A stretch of DNA of 64,000 nt from Bolinopsis microptera (lineage: Eukaryota > Ctenophora > Tentaculata > Lobata > Bolinopsidae). Shown here one piece after another: positions 34,045 through 47,100 of this stretch. The notes beneath the pieces are model-generated. The model saw only the letters and a list, made by a program, of their open reading frames with translations. It was not told the DNA's origin and made no database searches. Made by a program: the position numbers and the translations under genes. Position 1 is the first letter of the stretch. Each line of letters begins with the position of its first letter. The DNA lies in NCBI RefSeq assembly GCF_026151205.1, contig NC_087082.1:1250001-1314000 (forward strand), written 5' to 3'.

Positions 34045-34805
34045 GGAAACCACTTTTTTCCACGTTTCATGCAGGAAGATATCCCCTTGGAATACAACTG
34101 AGTAAGCTCTTTCTTGACTTCCACAACAGGCTCGTCCTCCTTGACAGAAAAAACTCACCACAGATTGTTCGCCATGCTTTTGTAGAGCAAAGAAACCTAG
34201 AGCTGACCTGGTTCCGAACATCGAGAGCGCTGACCGACGCATTTGACCCAGGAGCAATTAAACGAACAATTGTCTCGAAGAATGTTCCCATGCCGAACAG
34301 CCAACTCGTTCGGAGTAGAATGAGAAATTGGTTCCAAGAAAAGTGGGAAAAAGCTCGACTTGAAAACAAAAAGCTTACATTCTACAACGAAGTCAAAAGC
34401 AGCTTTGGATTAGAACCATACCTGTCTCTACCCAATCACAAGAAAACCCGATGTACCACATGGCTGAGGACAAGCTCCCACAAACTTAATATCGAGACGG
34501 GGCGATATGGCTGGAAAAACTCAAGCATCTTCTACAGAGCTTGCCACTTCTGCTGCAGCTCAGACAGAATCACCATAGACCTCCTGAATGAGCTCCCGTT
34601 TAGTGACATCATTAAAGAAGACGAAGTCCATTTGCTTAAAGAATGTCCTGTCTACAAGGAGATCAGACAAAGAAACAGCACAGACCTTCACAACATACTC
34701 ACAAATAGTCAATTCAGTAAATTATTTCATGAGGATTACATTTTGGAGACCAGAAATTTTGTTTATAATCTATTTCGTGAAAGATTTCCTAAAAGTAAGC
34801 TATGA
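34045..34805 (+). pseudogene. 5'-truncated LINE reverse-transcriptase C-terminal fragment
   Basis: Open from about 34090 to the stop at 34803-34805. It carries LTWFRTSRALTDAFDPGAIK, CTTWLRTSSHKLNIETGRYG, CHFCCSSD and EDEVHLLKECPVYKEIRQR. The last is the common C-terminal Cys/His/Cys knuckle of LINE ORF2 (xDExHxLxxCPxY). No YxDD catalytic centre lies upstream, so the copy is truncated. The sequence 3' of the stop is AATTTCTAATTTCTAATTTC-type simple repeat (about 34940-34980), probably the LINE tail. Confidence 0.65.
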
Positions 34806-35066
34806 CTTAGTATCCTTATTTCGTGCACACTTTTAAACCTTTTAATTATTTATTTAAGATATTATGTTCTTTTTATTGTTTGGTTGAATAACTTTTATTT
34901 AACTGATTGGGATCTGACACATGTAATTTTGTAATGATCTTTCTAATTTCTAATTTCTAATTTCTAATTTCTTAATTTCTAATTTGCTACCCTAGCCTGT
35001 TCATTATTAATATTAGCCGAAAATATTTTTTGTGGTTTTCCGAAGTCCGCATCTACGACTATCCCT

Positions 35067-35145
35067 TACCTGAGGACCCCAGGCTTTAATGTTGGTAAAC
35101 AACCGAATAGAGATTAGGCGGAATGACAGGCTGAGCGCGGCCCAG
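35067..35145 (-). repeat. Transposon terminus (CTGGGC...CAGCC family), fourth copy
   Basis: CCTGAGGACCCCAGGCTTTA, then GGCGGAATGACAGGCTGAGC and GCGGCCCAGTAA. It has the same two-part layout as 24254-24306. Confidence 0.7.
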
Positions 35146-35159
35146 TAAACTATCCCTCG

Positions 35160-35340
35160 ATACACCATTTTGGACTCGAGGCTTCCCCTTGTGATGGCAA
35201 TGCGATCTCAAAAAGCAGGCCTCCCCTTTGCAACACGAGCTCGGAAACGGGAGCTCTGCATGCCCTTGGATGTACGTTTTAGCTTTACCCTGATCAGGGG
35301 TCCGGGTAAGCTCCCCTACGCGCACAGACGGGATCTCTCC
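35160..35340. repeat. Dispersed repeat with GGACTCGAGGCTTCCC
   Basis: TTTTGGACTCGAGGCTTCCC, AGGCAGGCCTCCCCTTTGCA-type and CGGAAACGGGAGCTCT blocks recur at 43847-43950 and, in part, at 35870-35925. Confidence 0.7.
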
Positions 35341-35448
35341 CCTGGACGTTTTTATTGCTTATTCCGATATAAAGAAACGTTTAATAGCCGAATTAAAATG
35401 ACAATTTTTTATTTATTATTAATTATTTAATTAATCCTAATTTATATT

Positions 35449-35549
35449 GTCATACGTTGTATGACCCGCCGCGCACGAAGTGCGCGGCTCCCCCTGTATC
35501 GTCAGGACCATAGTGAAACGACCGTGGGGGTCGCAACGCGTGATACAAA
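35449..35549. mobile_element. Short MITE, TTGTCATACG / CGTGATACAA family, copy 1
   Basis: About 100 bp: TTGTCATACGTTGTATGACC, a GC hairpin GCGCACGAAGTGCGC, GGCTCCCCCTGTATCGTC, then GTGGGGGTCGCAACGCGTGA and TACAA. Other copies are at 36493-36598 and 60736-60883. Partial ends are at about 24341-24405 and 26675-26712. Confidence 0.75.
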
Positions 35550-36149
35550 GTTTATATTGATTTGGAAAATTTCTTGAATTTTGTGGTGAATAATGTTTTA
35601 TAACACTAACTGCTAACAGTCTTTACCAATACATACTTCATTTTGCACAGGATGATGACATGATTAGTCACTCTACACTCTACTTAAAAAATGAAAATGG
35701 TTTCTATAGAATGTAGAAAAGAACTTGTGTAACTGTAAGTGGTAGTAATAGTATTAGTAGGAACTAAAGTGCGGACATTGATCTTGGCAGGGAAGTTCAT
35801 GGAATTATAAATCATTTAAGGACTTATAAACTTATAAAGCAAACTGCATCTATCTTGCCATTTTCTGCAAAACGAGCTCGGAAGCGGGAGCACTGCCCTC
35901 ACTCTCAGAGGTACGTGTGTAATAATTTCTTAAGGATTCGAGTCAAAATTGGACGAAAACTGTGCATTTCAAGATTTTAGAAATACATTTTTTTGAAGAA
36001 ATATCCGGCAAAATTTTCGGAAACCAGACCGGAACCGGATATTGAAGCCGAATATGATTCAGCCGGATATCCGGTCGGTGCCTAGTCCTGGCTACTCGGA
36101 AGTTTTGCAAGAACTGCCGACAATCCCCCATTTTGCATTTGTCATCGTG

Positions 36150-36368
36150 TTACACAAAAATACAAATAATTACAATAAACTTACTTATAGTAGGTTTGCA
36201 GTCACTTTCAGTTTCAGCCATTCCTAACTCAGCGCCGACACCTTTTCCTTCTGGACAAGGTGACAGGTGTGCAGTCAAAATCGTTGTTATTTTCACTTCA
36301 GTGATGTGCAGGACACTCTTCAGTACACCTATTGCATATGGTGTCCGAATCATAGAATCTTCCAGCAT
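36150..36368 (-). other. Possible orphan exon or gene fragment
   Basis: The antisense frame reads SMIRTPYAIGVLKSVLHITE ... AHLSPCPEGKGVGAELGMAE with evenly spaced Cys, and is followed by a donor-like TATAAGTAAGT. It looks more protein-like than the surrounding DNA, but no neighbouring exon was found and the family is not recognised. Confidence 0.25.
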
Positions 36369-36419
36369 GGCAAAGATGAAGGATTCAGGATTGGGCTATA
36401 TTTTAATTTATTGAACTGA

Positions 36420-36492
36420 GAACTAAGAATCTTACTATTATACTATATATACTATATATATATATATACTATATATATATACTATATATACT
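36420..36492. repeat. TATATACTATATA microsatellite
   Basis: TA-rich repeat with ACTATATATA units. The MITE at 36493 inserted at or beside it. Confidence 0.85.
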
Positions 36493-36598
36493 TGTCATAC
36501 GTTGTATGACCCGCCGCGCACGAGTGCGCGGCTCCCCCTGTATCGTCGAAACTCTACAGGGGTAGCGACCGTGGGGGTACGGTCACCACGTGATACAA
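36493..36598. mobile_element. Short MITE, TTGTCATACG / CGTGATACAA family, copy 2
   Basis: Same order as the 35449 copy: CTTGTCATACGTTGTATGAC, hairpin GCGCACGAGTGCGC, CCCCCTGTATCGTC, GTGGGGGTACGGTCACCACG and TGATACAA. Confidence 0.78.
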
Positions 36599-36607
36599 AT
36601 ATATACT

Positions 36608-36800
36608 ATGTATAAAGCGAGACGATATATATGTATGTTTATATATCCGTACCATTTTACTGACACCACGGCTTTACTATACTGTATACTTAACACAACT
36701 TTCCGCAAAAACCGTAAAAGATATATAACTTAAACTCTTTTGACTGGTTCAAATGCTCTAAATCTAATGGCCTTCAAATCAGCATGAAAAATTAAAAATT
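36608..36800 (+). repeat. Dispersed repeat, inverted copy at about 61020-61205
   Basis: TATAAAGCGAGACGATATAT, CCGTACCATTTTACTGACAC, CCGCAAAAACCGTAAAAGAT and CAAATCAGCATGAAAAA appear in reverse order and orientation near 61070-61205. Both copies lie a few tens to hundreds of bases from a TTGTCATACG MITE. Confidence 0.75.
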
Positions 36801-38100
36801 GGCCAAGGAATAAGAATTTTAGTGCCCAAAATTTGGACTCCCAAGTCCCAAGTGGTGTCAAAAACGCGAATTAAATAGGTAATAATTATTTTAGTCTCTT
36901 AAGTCTTGACACAACTTTAGGGTTGGAAATAGACCGGTTCCTGCTAGTTACAATAAAGTAGGAACTCGGTCTAATGAAATGATGTCCAGTCTTAACCTTA
37001 AATTTGACATAACTCACTAGCTGAAAAAGCTCTGATACGTCCGATTAGAACCTGTAAGACTGGCCCCTAGCTCGCCATTTTTGAGATTCAAGCAAATCGA
37101 GGATGTTCAAAGGGTGCAGACGCAGTATGTTCAGCTCGACAAAATACCAGTGGAAATTATTTTGTACGCGTAGGCGGTAGGCCCCAAAAATATTCCTGCA
37201 GATTAAATATAATTATAAACAACTCTTTAGTTGAATTCATCGGCTCATAAATTCAATTTCGTAACCATGATACCAGCGATGTTTTAAACTAATTTCACAA
37301 CTACAATTAAATACATTTATTGAGTAAATGGCATTCAACATGGCCGCTGGATTACTGATGACGACTGCTTAAAGACAGACGAAACTATAGTATAAAAGGC
37401 TGCGAAGAGTGTGACGAATTGGAATTTATTTACTGTTTTTTTCTGAATCTGGTGTAGTATCATTGCTTCATTGGCTTTATTGAAATGATGAATGGCCCAA
37501 ACATAACAACGATGTAAGACCTAAAAGTGAACAGCAGCGTTTATAAATTCTCTTAACATGATTTCATTTCTGAATTTGCTCTGGAACCACTAAGTCAGAA
37601 TTAAAAGAAACAATTTCAGTCATTAAAACATTCATAAATCGGTTTCAAAATTACAAAATAGTGATTCAAAATCCAAGCATAAAAAATTTATGTTCTCAAT
37701 ATACAACACGACATGTTTCACTTTGAGACTAACGTAACCTGCTAAAGAAATGAACATATCATCAAGGAAAAAAAGCATGTCGAAGGTTTAATCTAGCTCG
37801 TGATCTTTGCTCCAAATGAATATTTCAAAATTTAGGTTATAAGCCAAGATTGAATTTTATCTGTAAGTGGTCAACACAGTTATTATGGACCAGTTATTTA
37901 CATTACCAAAACATGAATGATGTCATATAGAGCAGATAACAATTCCATCTAAAATTGAGCACTATTTCGCCGCCCGCAGCAATTAAATGACTAACACTGC
38001 GGCTGTTAGTCATTATAACAGCCACGATTTAAATTCACAAGAAAAATTCAACAAAATCACAAAATCAAAAAAACTTAAAAGAATATAAAAACAGATCACA
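36801..38100. other. Intergenic stretch downstream of CCDC93
   Basis: AT-rich, no gene recognised. It holds the 3' flank of CCDC93 on the minus strand. Confidence 0.45.
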
Positions 38101-41100
38101 TTAAAACGAAGAATTGTTAATCCCCATTTCCTTGCACTTAGCAACCAACATCTCAGTCTTTTTACACTCATCCTGAAACTCCTGAACCACGGAGTGATAC
38201 CGCCTCCCCTCCTCCACCAGCCTCAAATACTCATCATTCAGTTTATCCTTGTTTGCCTTCACGTCCGCTCGTTTCTTCTCGATTCCCACCTTGCTCTGCT
38301 TGGCCCCCTCAACCAGCTGCTCAAACTGCTGGAGGAACATGAAACCGTTTTCAATGTTCACGATAGCTTTTTGGAAGCTCTCGTTGATAGAGTTCAGTCT
38401 GATCAGGTGTTTTCCCAGGTAGGTTTTAGTGTCGCTGAGGTTGTTGAAGAGGGCGTAGAATTGTTTGGTCTCCGTGTGGACTGCCCCGGTTTGTTGGTGG
38501 AGCTCTTCAAACCTGAGGGGGTTGGGAAATCAGGAGGGAATCAGGCGGGAATCAGGCGGGAATCAGGCGGGGTGTGCCGGGGGGGGGGGGGGGGGGGGGT
38601 GGGAACAGGCGGGAATCAGGCGGGGGGGGGGAATCAGGCGGGAATTACTAATTATACGTCATATGATCTGACCCCTAATAATCGGGGGCCCCCCTTTGTC
38701 GTGCAGCCAATCAGGGGCGGGGGGGGGGGGGGGAATCAGGCGAACAGTAGTAGATACAGTACAGTAAAACCAGGATATAACGTGACCCGATTTATCGCAA
38801 ACCCCGATTTACCGTGGCCTTTTTCTTACCCAAACTCCTCGATAAATCGGGGGTTTACTGTGAATGGGACTGGAAATGCCATGTTTTCTGTTAACATTCT
38901 GACAATATCAACTTGATTATTATTTGATGTTATTGTTGAAATAAAGATAAAAACTATAGTCAAAGATAACTCGTATCGTTGATAGATTCTTAAATAAATA
39001 AGCTGTCATTCTTACCGCTTCTGATACTGAAGGAGTTCAATTCTCGTAGGAATTTCATCAACTTGCCGCTGTAAGGCTGATATAGCGTAGTTCTTCTTTG
39101 CTATTTGCAACCGTAACTTATCTAACTTGGTCTTATCCTTCTGGTACTGTTCCTGGACTATTTTAGTTCTTTTGTCCTTTTCTATTGTTTCTATTTTCTC
39201 TGTTAACTCACTCATCTTCTCTCTGGGCGGGGTTTTTGTTAATGGTTAGTTTTTTAAATACATCACAGTAGCGATGATGATAACAAAAATTATTCATCAT
39301 TGAACTTACAATTAACCATATTTTTTCAGCCTAGAAGTTATGATATTAATCTATCTACAACAGTAATTCATTTGAAGTGCAAGTGTAGTGGTGCCACCTG
39401 AAGTCTTTAACTTTCTCCTTGCACTCCTTAGTAAACGTATCCTTCTCCTTCATTATCACATCATAAGTTCCAACTAGTTTCTCAACTTGCTGTGCCTCTG
39501 GCGGGAAATACTGATCATAATAATGACTCGGAGCATCTCTTGCAATTAAATTATTCGGTGAATAACATAGGAAGCCGTGAGATATCACTCATACAAGATC
39601 GGCTACATTGAAAAGTAATGCAAAACGCCGCACCCAAAATGTGACAGTGAGCGCCTAAAATGTGTCAGTAAATAAGGATTGAGAAACTAACCGGCCGAGG
39701 TGATGTTCATGTTCTTCTTGTGTGCCTCCTCCAACTCTGCTATCTTCTCGTTAGCTACCTGTTAGATTGTTGTAGGTTTATAACCTATTTGGAACAAATA
39801 TTTTACGAGTATTACCCGTTAATTAGATTGTCACGGTTACAATACGGTATATGAATTTCATAACCTTAATTAAATTTCTTGAAATTATCTTATTTCTTGT
39901 CAGTTGTTAAAGAGACATGATTTGAGAACCAGTTTATTATCTTAGGTCTAACATCAAGGATCACCAGGAAGGACCATATACCTCTATCTTGCTGTCAAGT
40001 CCATCTATTTCCTCAGAAATAGACCCGTAGTTTGCCCTCATCTCAGCCATAGTAACAGATGATTTAGAGAGTATTTCCTGTACACTTGTTATCTGAGAGT
40101 TCAGGGTCCGGATAGCTCTGTCTTGAGAGTTTATCAGCGCTTCTCGCTTGTTAACTTCCTGTATTAGTGGGGTGTTAGCTCTATCTGGAGAGTTTATCAG
40201 CGCTTCTCGCTTGTTAACTTCCTGTATTAGTGGGGTGTTAGCTCTATCTGGAGAGTTTATCAGCGCTTCTCGCTTGTTAACTTCCTGTATTAGTGAGTAA
40301 GTGAGGGTGTCTATGGTAATAGTTCAGAGCCCAACTCTTATCTAACTTCTTATTCTGACCACACACATCTGAGGAAAAAACCTCCAGATCAGATAGAGTT
40401 TGGATGGGAGACTTCTGTAATTTATACCTAACTAAGTAACTAATAACCTAGAACTTAATTTGATTACCCTAATTATTACCCTAATTACCCTAATTATTAC
40501 CTCGTTTATTTCAGCCTGTTTCTCCTCGTACTCGGTAGCTACTTGTGTCATTTCACTTGTTTTAGTTTGCAGAATAGCACCTGTAAGGATAGAATAACTA
40601 GTTCCGTGAGTCCACAATCTCAGAATATCAAGAGGTACAGAGTTTAGTTTCACAGATCACAGGCTTGAAGTGTGCAAGAACTAAGAAAGCTACGCAGAAA
40701 TTTTTAAATCGACGGAAAAGTAGTGTTAACCGTACAATTGAACAGCAAGAAAAGTGCTAGAAAACAGCGCTTAAATAGAAGTGTGCAGCTCTTAAACAGA
40801 GATTTATATGGGGCTTACAACTTACGATAGAAGGTCGATCTTTTTCCTAATGATATTTCGGTTTGAAGCGAGTTTCCAGCCCTTTGATTCATGTTTTTGA
40901 ACACATTATTTTCTATTCCATATCGATTACCGATTAAAATCACAAATTGCGGGTGCAGTTACATAAGCAGTACCCTACAAGCTACATTATACATCCTGAT
41001 TGCGGTTGCTATGGTGGCAACACCTACCGATATTAGAGGAGAGGTTAGATTTAGCTCCGGGAGCAGGAGCAGAGGACATGTTGTTCAGCAGTGCTTTTAT

Positions 41101-44100
41101 GTTACTCTCATCCACCTGCTTTCTCTGGTACTCCTTCTCCCGCCTCTTCTCCTTCTCTTCCGCGGTTCCAGGAGGATTTTACATATAATAACAATTGCTT
41201 TCTCTGGTACTCCTTCTCCCGCCTCTTCTCCTTCTCTTCCGCCGTTCCTGGAGGATTTTACATATAATAACAATTGCTTTCTCTGGTACTCCTTCTCCCG
41301 CCTCTTCTCCTTCTCTTCCGCCGTTCCTGGAGCATTACACAGGATTTTACATATAATAACAATTAAATTATAAGTCCACTATCGTGAACCGTCATAATTG
41401 TGAACAAAGCAGTTGAATAGGTTAACAAATTATGAAAACATTCTCAGTTTTGTTTGAAATCAGGGCCTTAATTAGGAATAATTATTTGCCTTCAGTTTTA
41501 ACTTCTTACTGTTTGATCTATCCCAATATTTAATAAATAAACAGTTATCACAAGCAATAAGCAATACCCAATGCTTCGTTAGAGTCGGAATTCGGATTCT
41601 CTAGAAAAATCGATTAGAAAAAAATATAATTATGGTGATGAGCTCTTTTTCTAATCCATTTATCATACAAAATATACAGGGTGGGCCAAAAGTCAGTACC
41701 CATACGTTGGCCTTAATAGCTCCGCCGTATATTTTGACCCCTAATGGTCTTTGACTCCGAATTTAAAGGATTTATAAAGGACCAGTCCTTTTCGCATACA
41801 ATCTTTATTTCCCTTTAGCGGTTTCGTTCGAACCATTAAACTAGATAATTTTTGTTAATAAGAGCAACCCTAACTCTAACAGAATCATGACCTTCCCTTG
41901 AATACCCACTAAAGATGTTGTCTCTCTCACTCTCTTTTATTGGAGCATTCTTCTCAGTGTTAGAGGTTGGATCATTAATCCATCACGCATCTCACATTAG
42001 AGGCCCGATTACTGCAACCACTCTTTCGGGCTGCCTGCCTGCTGTGTCCATGGACCACACAAATCATTCGTTGTCCATTTATGTATTTATACACTATACA
42101 GGGTCCTTTGTAGCATAGTTTAGACAATTAGGCTATTATGATGCTAAGTTTTAACCAACGAGAGCAACCTCTTCGATGGCAGGTAGGTTTCTCTCTGCAT
42201 CATTTGGGCTTTTGCATATTTATACAGGGTCCTTTGTAGCATAGTTTAGACGATTAGGCTATTATGATGCTAAGTTTTAACCAACGAGAGCAACCTCTTC
42301 GATGGCAGGTAGGTTTCTCTCTGCATCATTTGGGCTTTTGCATATTTATACAGGGTCCTTTGTAGCATAGTTCAGACAATTAGGCTATTATGATGCTAAG
42401 TTTTAACCAACGAGAGCAACCTCTTCGATGGGAGGTAGGTTTCTCTCTGCATCATTTGGGCTTTTGCATATTTATACAGGGTCCTTTGTAGCATAGTTTA
42501 GACAATTAGGCTATTATGATGCTAAGTTTTAACCAACGAGAGCAACCTCTTCGATGGCAGGTAGGTTTCTCTCTGCATCATTTGGGCTTTTGCATATTTA
42601 TACAGGGTCCTTTGTAGCATAGTTCGGACAATTAGGCTATTATGATGCTAAGTTTTAACCAACGAGAGCAACCTCTTCGATGGGAGGTAGGTTTCTCTTT
42701 GTAGGATAGTCCACCAGTGGAGCGAGCTGCCAGTTTGAGTCTTACTACTTTCCTCACCTGCTCATGTCCCAATATGCAATAATATTAATATTACTCATAT
42801 TAATACCCATAACCTCGATATATGCTAAGTTAAAAAATGACATTACTTGTACCTGGTTCAGTTTAGACAATTAGACTATTATGATGCTAAGTTTTAACCA
42901 ACGAGAGCAACCTCTTCGATGGCAGGTAGGTTTCTCTCTGCATCATTTGGGCTTTTGCATATTTATACAGGGTCCTTTGTAGCATAGTTTAGACGATTAG
43001 ACTATTATGATGCTAAGTTTTAACCAACGAGAGCAACCTCTTCGATGGCAGGTAGGTTTGTGACATCTTGGTTTTATTCATTTTTGCTTGAGGTCTGACT
43101 TTAGGATAGTAAGTAGAATGCTACCACTTCTGCTAAGCCCAACTATCCCAGATACCACTTAGGGGACCCCCAATTATTAGGGGTCCCTCGGTGATCAGAT
43201 CATGTCACCAATTAGTGACGTATAATTAGTGATGTGATCCTTCAGTAGAATTTAATTGTAGATTTCACACATACACACACACAGATTTATTGAGATTATT
43301 ACTTAAGATATTTATAAGTATAATCACTGTTATTGTTAATTAGCGGACTAACATCGCTCGCTCGCTTTTCCCATTCATTCACGGCCTACAAATAATTTAT
43401 TATTGGCGAATGAATTTCCCAAGGGTTTAAGATCTTAAAAAGTTAAGAACAGCTGCCCACGCGCTACAGCTTGAGTTAGGCACTAGGCAGTGATTACAGT
43501 GATAACTGTTGATTGACCCTTCCAGATCGTAGAGGTCTGCAACACATGCTCGATTTGCACATGCATTGTTTTTATCTCTCTATAACTATAATAATAAAGT
43601 AATAAGCAATTAAAAGTTATGTCCGTAGCCCGCTCGTCGCACGTGCATATTAATTATGAGTAATTAAACTTGCATGTTGTAGCATATTATTATATATTTT
43701 ACCAAAACTCATAATTGGGTAGAGTGGACCGTTGCCAGTGTTTCACAAAACTCGGAGCCAAAACTGGATCATAATAATAAATTGTGATAAAGAGCATTAC
43801 TAGAGCTACTGTTCGTAGTAAGGTTCGGTTCTCCTCTATACTACATAGGTTTTGGACTCGAGGCTTCCCTCTGGTAATGCGATCTCGGAAGGCAGGCCTC
43901 CCCTTTGCAACACAATGTCGGAAGCGGGAGCTCTCGATATAGGTACGTATCGAGAATGACTCGGACCGAAAATGTTCTAAGTCAAAACTTTTTCAAAGTT
44001 TTCTGGAAATCACTTTTCTCCACGTTTCATGCTACCATGTCCATTATTATCCGAAAAAATTTGTTCGGTTTTTTGAATTCCGCACTTTGTCAAAACATTT

Positions 44101-47100
44101 TTGATTTTTCAAAAGATTTGAGTTAAAAAGGGAAGAAAAATATGCATTTCTAGATTTTAGAAATACATTTTTTTGAAGAAATATCTGGCAAAAATCCGGC
44201 AAAATTTTCTGAAACCGGATATTGAAGCCGGATATCCGGCCGGATCCGAATTCAGCCGGATATCCGGTCGGTTCCTATTGGTGTGTAATACCATTATAGT
44301 ACGTGGGTTTTCAATTCTTCTATTGTGTTATATAATCAGTAATGTTGCCCTGTTCTGCATCTTAAACCAAAGGCTAAAGCATGATTTTCTATTAAATTTG
44401 CAGCTTTAGTTCGAAATCTTTTACTTCTATTTGCTATGATTGTTGGAAACTGTAAAGCGCCCGCTGGTGGATGTACTACATATCCTACTCGCCTCGCGGG
44501 CGGAATTCCGTATAGCACTCAGGCCCTCCGGGCTATACAGGGATATGTCGTCCTTGGGCTGTGCGCCCTCGAGGACATATATTATATCGCAGCGCGGGCG
44601 CAGGCGATGTAAATTTCCGCCCGCTAGGCTGCGTGGATATATATATATATATTATGATTGGCTACTGGGACACGTCATACACACGGTTGGATTGTTAATT
44701 CGGTTGAAGTACCTTTACATCCATTATCACCATAATCTGAACATGATTTATTAAAAATTTGCAATATCGAAAACGAAAAATCTGAATAAACTGAAAATTT
44801 TAAAACTGAAAGCTGCACTCAATTGATGGAAGGCAAAAATTTACTCATAACTAGCAAGGTAATAACTACAAATGAACAGCAGATTTATAAATCTGCTGAT
44901 AAAAATTAGATAAAAGACATGGTAACTGATAAGAGTTTGAAATTACACGTAAGCAGATAAATTGTCTAAAATTTTTGTCTCAAATCAAGTTTATAGTGCA
45001 TCATGAATTTAGGCTTGTTCGATCAAAGTTATATTAGGAGATATTAGGAAAATAGTTCGGTCGGCCGGAAGGGAGTCCAGACTGAGTGTGGTGTGGAGGC
45101 AGGATCACCGAGAGACTCGAGATGCTTGTGAGAGTAGTGTACTCATCTAACCGCCATCCAGTATGTGCCACCGGTAGAAATACATATATTATGATTGGCT
45201 ACTGGGACACGTCATACACACGGTTGGATTGTTAATTCGGTTGAAGTACCTTTACATCCATTATCACCATAATCTGAACATGATTTATTAAAAATTTGCA
45301 ATATCGAAAACGAAAAATCTGAATAAACTGAAAATTTTAAAACTGAAAGCTGCACTCAATTGATGGAAGGCAAAAATTTACTCATAACTAGCAAGGTAAT
45401 AACTACAAATGAACAGCAGATTTATAAATCTGCTGATAAAAATTAGATAAAAGACATGGTAACTGATAAGAGTTTGAAATTACACGTAAGCAGATAAATT
45501 GTCTAAAATTTTTGTCTCAAATCAAGTTTATAGTGCATCATGAATTTAGGCTTGTTCGATCAAAGTTATATTAGGAGATATTAGGAAAATAGTTCGGTCG
45601 GCCGGAAGGGAGTCCAGACTGAGTGTGGTGTGGAGGCAGGATCACCGATATATATATATATCTACCACTTAATACTAGATAGAGCTGTAGTAAGTGTATT
45701 GTTGTATCAACTGTAGAATTGTCCCAACACAATTTTATTTCCACCTAGCTTTTGATGATATTCATAATTTTTGTCAATAATTTCTGAACCTTTATAGACT
45801 ATAGAGGTGCATCATTTTGATATTTCCATGCTAAGTTACTAAGTCTCGATTGAATGACTTAAATTTACCGTTTTTGGGTATATTATATTGTTTATGTCGA
45901 AGTGTGTGGTAAATGATGTAGTTTATTATTTATAGCTAAGAATGGGAAGATACTTGGTTCTTGTGGTTCTTGTCATCTGTGCTAAGCTCCCACTATTATC
46001 AGGTAAGCCATAAGATAGAAGTTAATCATAATTAAATGTTATTAAAGATTAAACTTGGTCACTGAATTCTGAAGCAGCGCGTGAGCGCGCTGATTCTTTC
46101 GCAGAGCGAGTATATCCGTAGCTGACTGATATATATTATCTTGATAAAGTGAAATATGTACCGATTTACAGGAATGCATTGATAATAACATCATGATCTT
46201 GTTTTCAGGTGAATCTGTAGAGTACACGCTTATCCAAGAAACTGGGACCAATAGTAAATGGGCTGACGGAGTTAGGAGCGGTGCATATTTCTTCACCCTT
46301 ATCGGGAGTGAGGATGAAACAGACCCACACGACTGCGCGGCAGATCGTGATAAAGGTTCCGTAAGTGAGTGTTCTTTTGAAGACAGTATCGAGATCGGGA
46401 AGCTGAAGAGGATGAGGATTAAAAACAAGAGCGATGACATCTGGGTGGTGGTTGGTATGGACGTGAAGATAAACGGGGTTTTGGCGGGGTCTTGGAAAGG
46501 ATACGTATCAGTCGGACGTTCCTTAACTATTTCGTTCACTTTTCCTAGATCTGTCTACCCGATAGGTTTGAAAGCCAGGACATATTTATGTTTAAAATCA
46601 ATAAACAGTATTTTCGGGGATTCGCGATTGAAATACGCGCGAAACACAACCATTGGAAATGGCGAATGGCGATACAACCACCGGCCATTGAAGTGAAACC
46701 TTACTCAAACATTATCCACAGAGCCTTTTTACGCTGGCATAGCTCCATTCTGTTCAATTTTACTCCCTTACTTCACCTCAACTCAGATATCTGGTAGATT
46801 TATACTCCCAAACTTCACCTCAACTCAGATATTTGGTAGATTTATACTTCAAAACTTAATGCAAAAACACGAAAAGTTCCCCTCGTTCATACCGGCTGGT
46901 GTTTCAATTTTTTATGGAGCGATTTAATAAGGTTTTCATAAAAACATGTAATTATTTGCCTGCAGCTTTAACTTCTTTCTGTTCAATCTACCCCTATTAT
47001 TTAATAAATAACCCGTGAACAGTCAACACAAGCAATAAGCAATACCAAATGCTTCATCAATGCCGGATTCCCGAGAAACATCGATGAAATATCGAAATCC

